Positions 31,835 to 40,424 of a stretch of DNA of 64,000 nt are shown here, in pieces. Within the stretch, counting starts at the first letter, position 1, and each line of letters opens with the position of its first letter. The DNA lies in assembly GCF_019048865.1 (NCBI RefSeq), contig NZ_CP077604.1, positions 558,001 through 622,000 of the forward strand. The letters run 5' to 3'. The stretch comes from Aquihabitans sp. G128. Lineage in GTDB: Bacteria; Actinomycetota; Acidimicrobiia; Acidimicrobiales; Iamiaceae. A model generated the notes under the pieces. The model was not told the DNA's origin. It was given only the letters and a program-made list of their open reading frames with translations, and ran no database searches. Made by a program: the position numbers and the translations under genes.

Positions 31835-33403
31835 TCAGCGCAGCGCGGTGGTCTTCGGGGGGCCGAGCACCACGAGGGCACGGGTCGTCCAGTTGAGCCA
31901 GGAGCGGTAGCGGCCCCGCAGCCAGACCAGGGCGGTGGTGCCGTCGCCGGCGGCGAGCAGCGGGCGGAGGTTGTCCTCTGCGCTGTTGGCCGTGATCGCC
32001 CGCCACGTCCACGTCGCCCCGGCGTCGGTGCTGCGGGCCTCGTAGAGCTCCCAGTGGACCTTGCCGTCGGCGCGGGACACGAGCGGCTCGCCCGTCACCG
32101 GGCTCACGTCCGACGACGCGACCACGCGGTAGGGATCGGTCGGGTCGAGCGTGGCCAGCCCGGTGTAGTCGCGCTCCGAGGCGAAGAGCTCGCTGCCCGC
32201 TGCGCCCAGGCGCCGGTTCGTCCAGGTCGTGCCGTCCCACCGTGCCCACCAGTACTCGTGGGCGAAGGCGCCGGCCCGGGCGGGGGACGGGTCAGGCGTC
32301 CGCAGGGAGTACGCCACCACCGGGTCGCCGGCGGCGTCGACGCGCAGGTCCGAGCCCCAGAGGTCGGGCTGGTCGTAGGGCGCGGCGACGTCGGGCCGGG
32401 CGGGGCCGGTGGGCGCGGCGATCGGCGTGAGCTGGTCGGGCCGGTAGCCCTCGCCGGTGGCGAGCGGGCCGACCAGGGTGCCGTCGGTGCGGTACACCTG
32501 CAGGTCCCTGATGTACCCGCTGAAGAGGGCGTTGCGGACGGTGTCCTTGGGATGGCCGGTCGAGGCCACGAAGTCGATGCGGTCCTTCGCCGGGTTGGCC
32601 GCGAACTGCACGTAGGGACGGACCGGGCTGGTGCCGTCGGGGTCGAGCGGGCCGCCGGTCAGGAGCCAGCCGCCGGTCCAGGTGGCGCCGTCGTCGGCGG
32701 ACCACAGCGCCCGGTCGCGGCCGTTGTAGCGGGTGAAGGCGAACAGCAGGCCCTGGGAGCGGACCAGGTTGACGTAGCTGGTGCGGGCCGGCGCGGGCAG
32801 GTCGGGGAGCACGACGTCGGGGGCCCGCTGCCAGGCGGTGGGGCTGCCGGGGGCGGTGCTGGCGAACCGGAGCGTGCCGTCGTTGTTGTGGCCGGTCCAA
32901 CCGGCGGTCACCGACCCGTCGGGGTCGACCACCAGGCCCGGGCTGTTGTGGTCGTCGTTGCGGTACGGGTTGGTCGAGAGGTCGGTGCTGGTGATCGCCC
33001 CGGTGGCGAGGTCGAGTCCGAGCACCTGGCTGACGTCGGTGGCGCCGCCGGCGGCGCTGGGGTTCGGCACCGACCCCACCAGCAGGGTGTGGCCGGCGAT
33101 CACGGCGCGCTGGCTCTGCCACCAGCACCAGCCGGCGTTGGCGGCCAGGACGCCGACCTCCCCGGGCTGCAGCCGACGGCCCGGCGTGGGGTGGACCTCG
33201 ACCGGGGCCAGGGCCCCCTTGGGCGCCAGGGTGGTGGTCGTGGTGGGGGCGGTCGTCATCGTGGTGGTCGTCGTCGAGGGGGCCGGGGGCGTGGGCTCGC
33301 ACGCCGCGAGGACCCCGACGGCCACGGTCGCCGCCACCAGGACCACGGCTCGGCGGGGGCGACGTGTCGGGTTCGGCGCCCAGAGCATGCGGCATGGTGG
33401 CAT
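31835..33403 (-). CDS. Lipoprotein with sialidase-like (BNR) propeller fold
   Basis: 522 residues from the ATG at 33403, which has GAGGCGG upstream; the ATG at 33388 has none. The signal peptide ends in lipobox GVLAAC, followed by a Thr-rich linker of about 25 residues (runs of T) and then a beta-rich region with 'WCWWQSQRAVIAGHTLLVG', 'NSPGLVVDPDGSVTAGWTGHNNDG', 'RALWSADDGATWTGGW' and 'RSTDAGATWTWRA'. The two S-x-D-x-G-x-T-W Asp-boxes indicate a BNR_4-type six-bladed propeller, possibly a secreted polysaccharide-binding or lyase-like protein. Substrate unknown. Confidence 0.75.
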   Translation of the reverse strand: MPPCRMLWAPNPTRRPRRAVVLVAATVAVGVLAACEPTPPAPSTTTTTMTTAPTTTTTLAPKGALAPVEVHPTPGRRLQPGEVGVLAANAGWCWWQSQRAVIAGHTLLVGSVPNPSAAGGATDVSQVLGLDLATGAITSTDLSTNPYRNDDHNSPGLVVDPDGSVTAGWTGHNNDGTLRFASTAPGSPTAWQRAPDVVLPDLPAPARTSYVNLVRSQGLLFAFTRYNGRDRALWSADDGATWTGGWLLTGGPLDPDGTSPVRPYVQFAANPAKDRIDFVASTGHPKDTVRNALFSGYIRDLQVYRTDGTLVGPLATGEGYRPDQLTPIAAPTGPARPDVAAPYDQPDLWGSDLRVDAAGDPVVAYSLRTPDPSPARAGAFAHEYWWARWDGTTWTNRRLGAAGSELFASERDYTGLATLDPTDPYRVVASSDVSPVTGEPLVSRADGKVHWELYEARSTDAGATWTWRAITANSAEDNLRPLLAAGDGTTALVWLRGRYRSWLNWTTRALVVLGPPKTTALR

Positions 33404-33480
33404 CCGCCTCGCGTGGATCCAAGCCGCCCCCGGTGCTCGGGTACCGTCGCTGCACCAACCGACGTCGAGGACCGAGCAAC

Positions 33481-33687
33481 ATGTGGATCAAGGTCGACCC
33501 GTCCCACGCCGGCGAGATGTCCTGGGTGAACCCGGACCTCGTCGAGCGCTGCGACGTCAACGCCAACCCCGAGCCGCCGTGGGCCCTGCTCACCCTGCGC
33601 AGCGGCGCGGTGTGCACCGTCAGCGACGTCGACGCCATGAAGCGGCTCCAGAAGCTGCTCGCCGCCGAGCTGCCCCGGGCCCCGTGA
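33481..33687 (+). CDS. Small conserved-looking protein, unknown function
   Basis: 68 residues, ATG at 33481 with GAGGACC upstream. Its stop overlaps the start of the next gene (GTGA), so it is translated together with the aldolase-like enzyme. 'MSWVNPDLVERCDVN', 'LLTLRSGAVCTVSDVDAMKRLQKLL' suggest two or three beta strands and a helix. No family recognised. Confidence 0.6.
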   Translation: MWIKVDPSHAGEMSWVNPDLVERCDVNANPEPPWALLTLRSGAVCTVSDVDAMKRLQKLLAAELPRAP

Positions 33688-34742
33688 CCGTGCCCACCGA
33701 GCTCCCGCCCCCGCCGCTCGGCTCCTTCGCCAGCGACAACGCCGCCGGCGTGTCGCCCGAGGTGCTCGCCGCGCTGGTCGCCGCCAACGAGGGCCCGGCC
33801 CTGGCCTACGGCGAGGACCCCTGGACCGCCGAGATGGTGGCCGCCTTCCGCGACCTGTTCGACGCGCCGGTCGAGGTGCTGGTCGGCTGGGGCGGCACCG
33901 GCGCCAACGTGTTCGGCCTGGCCAGCCTGCTCCAGCCGTGGCAGTCGGTCCTCTGCACCGACACCGCCCACATCGTGGTCGACGAGTGCGGCGCGCCCGC
34001 CCGGTTCACCGGCTCGGCCATCACGCCCGTGCCCCACGTCGACGGCAAGCTCGAGGTGGCCGCCGTGGCGCCGTTCCTGCACTGGCTGGGCACCGAGCAC
34101 CACGTGCAGCCGCGCGTGCTGTCCATCAGCCAGGTCAGCGAGATGGGCACGGTGTACTCGGTCGACGAGATCGCCGCCCTGTGCGACTTCGCCCACGCCA
34201 ACGGCCTGCTGGTGCACCTCGACGGCGCCCGGATCGCCAACGCGGTGGTGGCCACCGGCGCCGACGTGCGGACCATGCTGCGCGACGCCGGTGTCGACGT
34301 GCTCACCTTCGGCCTGACCAAGGACGGCGCCATGTACGGCGAGTCCGTCGTCTACCTGCGCCCCGAGCTGGCCGAGCACGCCCGCTTCGTGCGCAAGCAG
34401 GCCGGCCAGCTGCCGTCGAAGGCCCGCTTCGTCTCGGCCCAGGTGACCGCGCTGCTCGCCGACGAGTTGTGGCTGCGCAACGCCGAGCACGCCAACGCCA
34501 TGGCCCGTCGCCTGGCCGAGCTGGTGGCCGACGTCCCCGGCGTGCGGGTGCCCCGGCCCCCGGAGGCCAACTCGCTCTTCGTGCAGCTCCCGCCGGAGAA
34601 GATCCGCCCGCTCCAGGACTGGTCGTTCTTCTGGGAGTGGGACCTCAGCCAGGACATGGTCCGCTGGATGACCAGCTTCGCCACCACCGACGACGACCTC
34701 GACCGCTTCGCCGCCGGCGTCCGCGCCGTCCTGGCCGGCTGA
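33684..34742 (+). CDS. Low-specificity L-threonine aldolase-like PLP enzyme
   Basis: 352 residues from the GTG at 33684 (GTG 33690 also possible), overlapping the small upstream gene. A beta-elim_lyase fold: 'FASDNAAGVSPEVLAAL', 'AYGEDPWTAEM', 'FGLASLL' and 'DTAHIVVDECGAP' are typical of GlyA-like aldolases; the PLP-binding Lys is in 'TFGLTKDGAMYGE', and the Asp/His region in 'VHLDGARIANAV'. The family cleaves L-threonine/allo-threonine to glycine and acetaldehyde. A broader beta-hydroxy-amino-acid substrate range is common, so the exact substrate is open. Confidence 0.88.
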   Translation: MTVPTELPPPPLGSFASDNAAGVSPEVLAALVAANEGPALAYGEDPWTAEMVAAFRDLFDAPVEVLVGWGGTGANVFGLASLLQPWQSVLCTDTAHIVVDECGAPARFTGSAITPVPHVDGKLEVAAVAPFLHWLGTEHHVQPRVLSISQVSEMGTVYSVDEIAALCDFAHANGLLVHLDGARIANAVVATGADVRTMLRDAGVDVLTFGLTKDGAMYGESVVYLRPELAEHARFVRKQAGQLPSKARFVSAQVTALLADELWLRNAEHANAMARRLAELVADVPGVRVPRPPEANSLFVQLPPEKIRPLQDWSFFWEWDLSQDMVRWMTSFATTDDDLDRFAAGVRAVLAG

Positions 34743-34747
34743 GCGGG

Positions 34748-34773
34748 CTGATCCGGCTGATCGGCTGATCAGC
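34748..34773. repeat. Tandem GGCTGATC-type repeats
   Basis: Three near-tandem copies of CTGATC(GG) run through this stretch downstream of the aldolase gene, ending in the palindrome GCTGATCAGC. They could help termination or be an operator for the next operon. Confidence 0.35.
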
Positions 34774-34791
34774 GGGCTTGCCCAGGGGGCG

Positions 34792-34808
34792 CTGAGGGTG
34801 CTCTGAGG
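34792..34808 (+). promoter_or_regulatory. 11-bp-phased direct repeat, OmpR-type site candidate
   Basis: CTGAGG at 34792 and again at 34803, exactly one helical turn apart, upstream of the Gly-rich protein/glycosyltransferase genes whose operon ends with an OmpR-family pair. OmpR-type regulators bind such phased direct repeats, so self-regulation is plausible. Confidence 0.3.
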
Positions 34809-34869
34809 TTGCGGGCCGAGCCTGGGGGCCGGCGTCGCCGACCGGCGCGCCGTCCCCGAGGAGGCCGCC

Positions 34870-35199
34870 GTGCACGCCGTCAACCCACCCGATCCCTGGG
34901 CCGATCCCCAGCCGAAGGCCCCGTCGACGGACCGCCGGGCCAAGCCGTGGCTGGCTGCGGTGGCCGGCGTGGTGGCGATCCTCGCCGGCGTGGGGGGCGG
35001 CCGAGCCCTGGCCCACACCGACGCCAGCTCCGGCGGCTTCGGCCCCGGGCGCGGCGGGCCCGGCGGCGGCCAGTTCCCGGGTGGCGGCCAGTTCCCCGGT
35101 GGCGGCCAGGCGCCCGGTGGGCAGGGGACCGGCCAGCCCGGCGCGCCCGGCCAGGCTCCCGCCGCCGGCACGCCCGCCACGGGCGTGACGGGGAGCTGA
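34870..35199 (+). CDS. Gly/Pro-rich membrane-anchored small protein
   Basis: 109 residues, GTG start. A polar N terminus of ~25 residues is followed by one hydrophobic helix (about 28-47), then an external Gly/Pro/Gln-rich tail with repeats of the GGGQFP type (35056-35115). No domain is recognised. Co-oriented with two YkcB-like glycosyltransferases; the first of these carries a similar Gly-rich insert, suggesting a shared cell-wall context. The start is uncertain because no ribosome site is seen. Confidence 0.55.
   Translation: MHAVNPPDPWADPQPKAPSTDRRAKPWLAAVAGVVAILAGVGGGRALAHTDASSGGFGPGRGGPGGGQFPGGGQFPGGGQAPGGQGTGQPGAPGQAPAAGTPATGVTGS
35056..35115 (+). repeat. 18-bp in-frame tandem repeats (GGGQFP)
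   Basis: Three diverged 18-bp units within the 34870 gene encode GGGQFP/GGGQAP. Confidence 0.75.
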
Positions 35200-35305
35200 C
35201 GTGGCGTCCCGCGCGCCCGACGCCCCCGGGGTGCTCGGCCGACTCCCGGTGAACGCAGCGGGCGCCCCCAGGCCGCTCCAAGCTTCGGCGCCGACGCTGG
35301 GCCCC

Positions 35306-37339
35306 ATGACCACCACGCTGGACCGACCCCACCCGGCCTCGCCACCGACCCTGGTGTCCGAGCCGCCGATCGACGAGGCCCGGCGCGGCCCGGGTGATCC
35401 GGACGCCCCCACCCGGGGCCGCCTCCAGCGCTGGGCCCGCGGCCCCGCCGGGGACCCGACCTGGGCCCGTCCGGCGCTCTTCGCCCTGCTCGGCGCCACC
35501 GCCGTCCTCTACCTCTGGGGCCTGGGCGCCTCGGGCTGGGCGAACAGCTTCTACTCCGCCGCCGTGCAGGCGGGGACGCACAGCTGGAAGGCGTTCTTCT
35601 TCGGCTCGTCCGACTCGGCCAACTCGATCACCGTCGACAAGCCGCCGGTGGCGCTGTGGGCCATGGGCATCTCAGCCCGGATCTTCGGCGTCAACGCCTG
35701 GAGCATCCTCGTGCCCCAGGCCCTGGCCGGCGTGGCCTCCGTCGGCGTCCTGTACGCCGCGGTGAAGCGCTGGTTCGGCGCCAGCGCCGGGCTCATCGCC
35801 GGTGCCGTGCTGGCGACGACGCCCATCGCCACCCTGATGTTCCGCTTCAACAACCCCGACGCGTTCCTGGTCCTGCTGCTGGTCATCGGGGCCTACGCCA
35901 TGACCCGGGCCCTGGAGGCCACCAGCACGCGTTGGCTGGTGTTCGCCTGGTCGATGGTGGGCCTCGGCTTCCTCACCAAGATGTTGCAGGCGCTGCTGGT
36001 GGCCCCGGCGTTCGCCCTCGTCTACCTGATCTGCGCCGACACGCCCTTCCGCCGCCGGTTCCTGCAGTCGGCCGCCGCCTTCGTGGCCCTCGTGGCCTCG
36101 GCGGGGTGGTACATCGCCATCGTCGAGCTCTGGCCGGCCTCGTCCCGGCCCTACATCGGCGGCTCCCAGGGCAACTCCATCATGGAGCTGGTCATGGGCT
36201 ACAACGGCCTCGGTCGCCTCACCGGCGTCGAGGAGGGCAGCGCCAACAACGGCGGCAACTGGGGCGCCACCGGGTGGAACCGGCTCTTCAACTCGGAGTT
36301 CGGCAGCCAGGCCGCCTGGCTGATCCCGGCCTCGCTGATCCTGCTGGCCGCCGGCCTGTGGCTGCGCCGCCGGGCGCCCCGCACCGACCGGGCCCGCATG
36401 GGCCTGGTGCTCTGGGGCGGCTGGCTGCTGGTGACCGCTGCCGCCTTCAGCTTCGGCAAGGGGATCATCCACCCCTACTACACGGTCGCCCTCGCCCCGG
36501 CGGTGGGCGCCCTCGTGGGCATCGGCGTGGTGCCCTGGTGGCAGCGCCGCCACCAGCTCTCCGGCCGGCTCGTCCTGGCCGGCACCCTGGCCACCACCAC
36601 CACGTTCGGCTACGAGCTCCTGCACCGCACCCCCGGCTGGGCGCCGGCCCTGCAGTGGGTCGTGCTCCTCGGCGGGCTGCTGACCGCCGCCCTGCTCGTC
36701 TTCGCCCCGACCCTGCGGGGCAAGGTCGGCGCCGGCATCGCCGCGGCCGCCCTCGTACTGGCCCTGGCCGGGCCCACCGCCTACAGCCTGCAGACCGCCT
36801 CGGTGGCCCACACCGGGTCCCTCCCCACGGCCGGTCCCGGCTCGAGCGGGATGCGTGGTCCCGGCGGCGCTGGTGGCCGCGGCTTCGGTGGTGGCACCCC
36901 TCCGGGCGGCCTCGGCACGGCCGGCACGACCGCCGCTACGGGGGCGACCGGGGCGACCGGGGCGACCGGCAACGCCGGGAGCCTGCTGAACGGGTCGACC
37001 TCGACCGACGACATCACGGCCCTGCTGCAGGCCGACGCCGGCAGCTACCGGTGGGCGGCGGCCGCCATCGGCTCCAACTCGGCCTCGGGCTACCAGCTCG
37101 CCGCCGACGAACCGGTGATGGCCATCGGCGGCTTCAACGGCTCGGACCCCAGCCCCACCCTGGCCCAGTTCCAGCAGTACGTCGCCGACGGGGACATCCA
37201 CTGGTTCATCTCCGGCGGTGGCGGGATGGGCGGCGGTGGCGGGGCCGCCTCGACCACCAGCGAGATCAGCACCTGGGTGGCCGCCAACTACACCGCCACC
37301 ACCGTCGACGGGGTCACCCTCTACGACCTGACGACCTGA
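35306..37339 (+). CDS. GT39/ArnT-like glycosyltransferase with YkcB-type C-domain
   Basis: 677 residues from the ATG at 35306. About 11-12 membrane helices (residues ~55-510) with the donor-site 'ANSFYSAAVQAG' loop and the conserved 'TVDKPPVALWAMG' motif after TM1, the hallmark of polyprenyl-phosphate-sugar-dependent ArnT/PMT enzymes working on the outer face of the membrane. Between membrane part and C-terminal domain lies a Gly/Thr/Ala-rich linker (GGAGGRGFGGGTPPGG, then tandem AT-G units). The external domain (about 565-677) contains 'AIGGFNGSDPSPTLAQFQQYVADG', as in YkcB. Acceptor unknown. The stop lies in an octamer repeat at 37323-37346. Confidence 0.85.
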   Translation: MTTTLDRPHPASPPTLVSEPPIDEARRGPGDPDAPTRGRLQRWARGPAGDPTWARPALFALLGATAVLYLWGLGASGWANSFYSAAVQAGTHSWKAFFFGSSDSANSITVDKPPVALWAMGISARIFGVNAWSILVPQALAGVASVGVLYAAVKRWFGASAGLIAGAVLATTPIATLMFRFNNPDAFLVLLLVIGAYAMTRALEATSTRWLVFAWSMVGLGFLTKMLQALLVAPAFALVYLICADTPFRRRFLQSAAAFVALVASAGWYIAIVELWPASSRPYIGGSQGNSIMELVMGYNGLGRLTGVEEGSANNGGNWGATGWNRLFNSEFGSQAAWLIPASLILLAAGLWLRRRAPRTDRARMGLVLWGGWLLVTAAAFSFGKGIIHPYYTVALAPAVGALVGIGVVPWWQRRHQLSGRLVLAGTLATTTTFGYELLHRTPGWAPALQWVVLLGGLLTAALLVFAPTLRGKVGAGIAAAALVLALAGPTAYSLQTASVAHTGSLPTAGPGSSGMRGPGGAGGRGFGGGTPPGGLGTAGTTAATGATGATGATGNAGSLLNGSTSTDDITALLQADAGSYRWAAAAIGSNSASGYQLAADEPVMAIGGFNGSDPSPTLAQFQQYVADGDIHWFISGGGGMGGGGGAASTTSEISTWVAANYTATTVDGVTLYDLTT

Positions 37340-37346
37340 CGACCTG
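37323..37346 (+). repeat. Octamer tandem repeat at gene end
   Basis: ACGACCTG occurs three times in a row (37323, 37331, 37339) and spans the glycosyltransferase stop codon. The unit is not a multiple of three, so copy-number change would move the stop. Confidence 0.85.
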
Positions 37347-37378
37347 ATCCCGAGGCTGCTGCTCCGGACGGTGGCGTT

Positions 37379-37394
37379 CACAGGGAACGCACAA
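37379..37394 (+). promoter_or_regulatory. 11-bp-phased CACAR repeat before second glycosyltransferase
   Basis: CACAG (37379) and CACAA (37390) are 11 bp apart and overlap GGAAC-N6-GTTCC (about 37384-37399). Both could be sites for an OmpR-type regulator such as the one encoded at 39623. Confidence 0.3.
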
Positions 37395-37438
37395 GTTCCG
37401 GACAGCTCGGGTGGGGGACCGGACCGCACACTGCGGCG

Positions 37439-39626
37439 ATGGTCGCCCCCACCCTGCCTCGCCCGAGCGATCCGCCCGCCCGGCCCTCCGGCCCCGGTCC
37501 CCGCCACGGGACCGGGGCCGGCCCGCGCTCGGCTGCGACCAGCGGCGGGCTCGGGCCGGTCACGGTCCCGGCGGCCGTCCGCCGGCTGGTGGGCCACGAT
37601 CGCTTCGGGCAGCTGGCGGTCACCCTCGTGGCCCTCGTCCTCGACTGCTGGGCGCTGACCACCAACCGCCTCGGGAACCAGTACTACGCGGCGGCGGCCC
37701 GCAGCATGACCGGCAGCTGGCACCGGTTCTTCTTCGCCTCGCTCGACCCCGGCGGCTACATCAGCGTCGACAAGCCGCCCGTCGCGGTGTGGGCGTCGGC
37801 ACTGTCGGCCCGGGCCCTCGGGTACGGCTCGCTCAGCCTGCTGCTGCCGAGCGCCCTGGCCGGCGCCGCCGCGGTGGCGCTGCTGTGGGCGACGGTGCGG
37901 CGCACCTCGGGCCGCCTCGCTGCCACCGTGGCCGGGCTGGTGCTGGCGCTGAGCCCCATCAACGTGGCGGTGAACCGCCTCAACCTGCCCGAGCCGTTCC
38001 TCATCCTCGTGCTGGTGGCTGCGGCGTGGGCGGTGGTGCGGTCCTTCGACTCGACCCACCCCGTCCGATGGGTGCTCCTGGCCGGGGCGTTCGTGGGCAT
38101 CGGCTTCAACACCAAGATGCTGGCCGCCGACGTGGCGGTGCCGGCCCTGGCGCTGGCCATCGCCCTGGGGTCGCGAGGCTCGTGGTGGCCGCGGCTGCGG
38201 AACCTGGCGGCGTTCGGGTCGGCCGCGCTGGTGGCGTCGGTGCCGTGGATGGTGGCCCTCGCCCTGGTGCCGAAGGGGAGCCGGCCGTGGATGGGCGGCA
38301 GCACGAACGACACCGTCGGCGACCTGGTGTTCGGCTACAACGGCATCGCGTGTGGCCGGGCGGGGCCACGGTGCTCCCGTCCACCCCAGCCCGGGCACCG
38401 GCATCGGCGGCATCATCGCCGGGGTGCCCGGACCGCTGCGGTTCTTCGGACCGGCGCTGGCGGGCCAGGTCACCTGGTTGTTCCCCCTGGTGCTGGTGGG
38501 CGCCGCCGCGACCACCTGGGCGGCCCGCCGCTCCGCCCGCGCCCTCGCCCCCGTCGCGCTGTGGGCCGGGTGGCTGGCGCTGTACGGGGTGGTGTTCAGC
38601 ACCGCCCAGGGGATCTTCCACGCCTACTACTCGTCGGTCATGGTCCCGGCCATCGCTGCCCTCGTCGGCATGGGCGTCGCTGCCGGGCGCACGCTGGCTG
38701 CCGCCACCCGGGCACGGGCCGCTCGGCCGACGGGCGTGCTGGTGGCGGTCGGCGTCGCCCTCACCGCCACCGCGGCCTGGCAGCTGGTGGTCACCGGCCG
38801 CACGCCCGGCTTCTACGACTGGACCCGTCCGATCCTGGTGGTGCTGGTCGGCGCCGGCGTGGTGGCTTGCGTGGGGGCCGCTGCGTTCGGCGCGGTCCGC
38901 CACCCGCGACTGGTGGTAGCGGGCTTGGTCGTCGGCCTCGCCGGGACCCTGGTGGCGCCCACCGCGTGGGCGGTGAGCGGCCTGGGCCACCGCTCCCACA
39001 ACGCGACCCTCCCGCAGGCGGGGCCCCGGATCGGCACGTCGGGCCTCTCGTTCGGCTCGCAGGGCTCGGACGGCGCGGCGGACCTGGCGGCCTACCTCCG
39101 TGGCCGGAACCAGGGCGAGACCTGGGACCTGGCCACCGACAACGCCCAGCAGGCGTCGGGCTTGATCGCCTACGACCGCCTGTCGGTGATGGCCCTGGGC
39201 GGCTTCAACGGGCACGACCCCGCCACCGACGTCGCCAAGGTGGCCGACCTGGTGGCCGAGCGGCGCCTCCGCTTCTTCGCGGTGGCCCCCGACCCGATCG
39301 CCGCCCTCACCGCGTTCTTCCACCGGGCGGTGCACGTCCGGTTCGCGGCGAACGCGCCGGCTGGCTCGCATGCGACGTCGGCCACGGTCGCCGTGCCCGC
39401 CTCGCTGGCGCTGGTGGCCCGCCTCCACGGCAGCCGGCCCCTCGTCCCGTCGTCACCGGCGGCCCGGGTGCTCGACTCGGTGGCCGAGGTGTGCCGCCCC
39501 GTCCGCCTGCCCGCCTCGGTGGGACCGACCACCGCACGGATCGGCACCCTCTACGACTGCCGCGGCCGGGCGCCGGCGCTGCGGCGATCGGCCCGCCAGT
39601 GGGAGCGCGGCCGGAGCGGGCGATGA
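37439..39626 (+). pseudogene. GT39/ArnT-like glycosyltransferase, YkcB paralogue (frameshifted)
   Basis: Joined product of about 728 residues. N-terminal ~300 residues in the first frame: 'NQYYAAAARSM', 'SVDKPPVAVWASALSAR', 'LNLPEPFLILVLVAAAW', 'FNTKMLAADVAVPALALAI' up to 'VFGYNGIA'. The rest ('VPGPLRFFGPALAGQVTWL', membrane helices, 'ALGGFNGHDPATDVAKVADL' external domain) is in the next frame from about 38345-38355 on. One extra base explains it. Paralogue of the gene at 35306 but without the long Gly-rich linker. Its last bases overlap the response regulator (ATGA). Confidence 0.83.
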
Positions 39627-40408
39627 GCGTCGCCGATCGCCACCCGGGTGACGGGGCCGCCGCCCGGCCCGGTGGCAGGCTGGCCACGATGGCAGCGAAC
39701 CGCACCGACGGCCCGGTGGCCCGGGTCCTCGTCGTCGACGACGACGAGTTCATCGCCGACCTCGTGCTCACCGGTCTCCGCTTCGTCGGCTACGAGGTCG
39801 CCATCGCCGCCACCGGTCGGGACGCGCTGGCCAAGGGGCGCGACGGCTGGGCCGACGTGATCCTCCTCGACGTCATGCTCCCGGACCTCGACGGCTTCGA
39901 GGTCTGCCGCCGCCTCCGGGCCGACGGCAACCAGACGCCGGTGATCTTCCTCACCGCCCGCGACGAGACCGACGACAAGGTCGGCGGGCTGCGCCTCGGT
40001 GGCGACGACTACGTGACCAAGCCGTTCAAGCTCGAAGAGGTCATCGCCCGCATCGAGACGGTGCTGCGTCGGGCGGGCAAGGGGCCGGCCGCCACGACCA
40101 CACGCCTGGTGGTGGGCGACCTCGAGCTGGACGAGGACGCCCACGTCGTCCGGCGCGGCGGTCGCCGGCTCGACCTGTCGGCCACCCAGTTCAAGGTCCT
40201 GCAGTTCCTGATGGCCAACGCCGGTCGGGTGGTCTCCCGGACCCAGATCCTGGACCACGTCTGGCAGTACGACTTCGCCGGCGAGTCGACGGTGGTCGAG
40301 ACCTACATCTCGTACCTGCGCCGCAAGGTCGACGACGTCGAGCCCCACCTCATCCACACGGTCCGCAGCGTGGGCTACGTGATGCGGGTGGAGGACGACA
40401 GGCGGTGA
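39623..40408 (+). CDS. OmpR-family response regulator
   Basis: 261 residues from the ATG at 39623, which overlaps the glycosyltransferase stop and has GGAG at 6 nt; an internal ATG at 39689 has a weaker site. Receiver domain with 'VLVVDDDEFIADLV', phospho-Asp in 'ILLDVMLPDLDG' and Lys in 'DDYVTKPF'; winged helix with 'LSATQFKVLQFLMANAGRVVS', 'QILDHVWQYDF', 'VETYISYLRRKV' and 'IHTVRSVGYVMR'. MprA/PrrA-like. Translational coupling to the upstream gene suggests it controls its own operon. Confidence 0.9.
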   Translation: MSVADRHPGDGAAARPGGRLATMAANRTDGPVARVLVVDDDEFIADLVLTGLRFVGYEVAIAATGRDALAKGRDGWADVILLDVMLPDLDGFEVCRRLRADGNQTPVIFLTARDETDDKVGGLRLGGDDYVTKPFKLEEVIARIETVLRRAGKGPAATTTRLVVGDLELDEDAHVVRRGGRRLDLSATQFKVLQFLMANAGRVVSRTQILDHVWQYDFAGESTVVETYISYLRRKVDDVEPHLIHTVRSVGYVMRVEDDRR

Positions 40409-40424
40409 CGGCGGTGGCCGGGAC

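Noticed and set aside
32292..35345. 1017-codon minus-strand frame across the lipoprotein, aldolase and beyond
   Set aside because: It overlaps several genes with strong domain evidence; its translation is an artefact.
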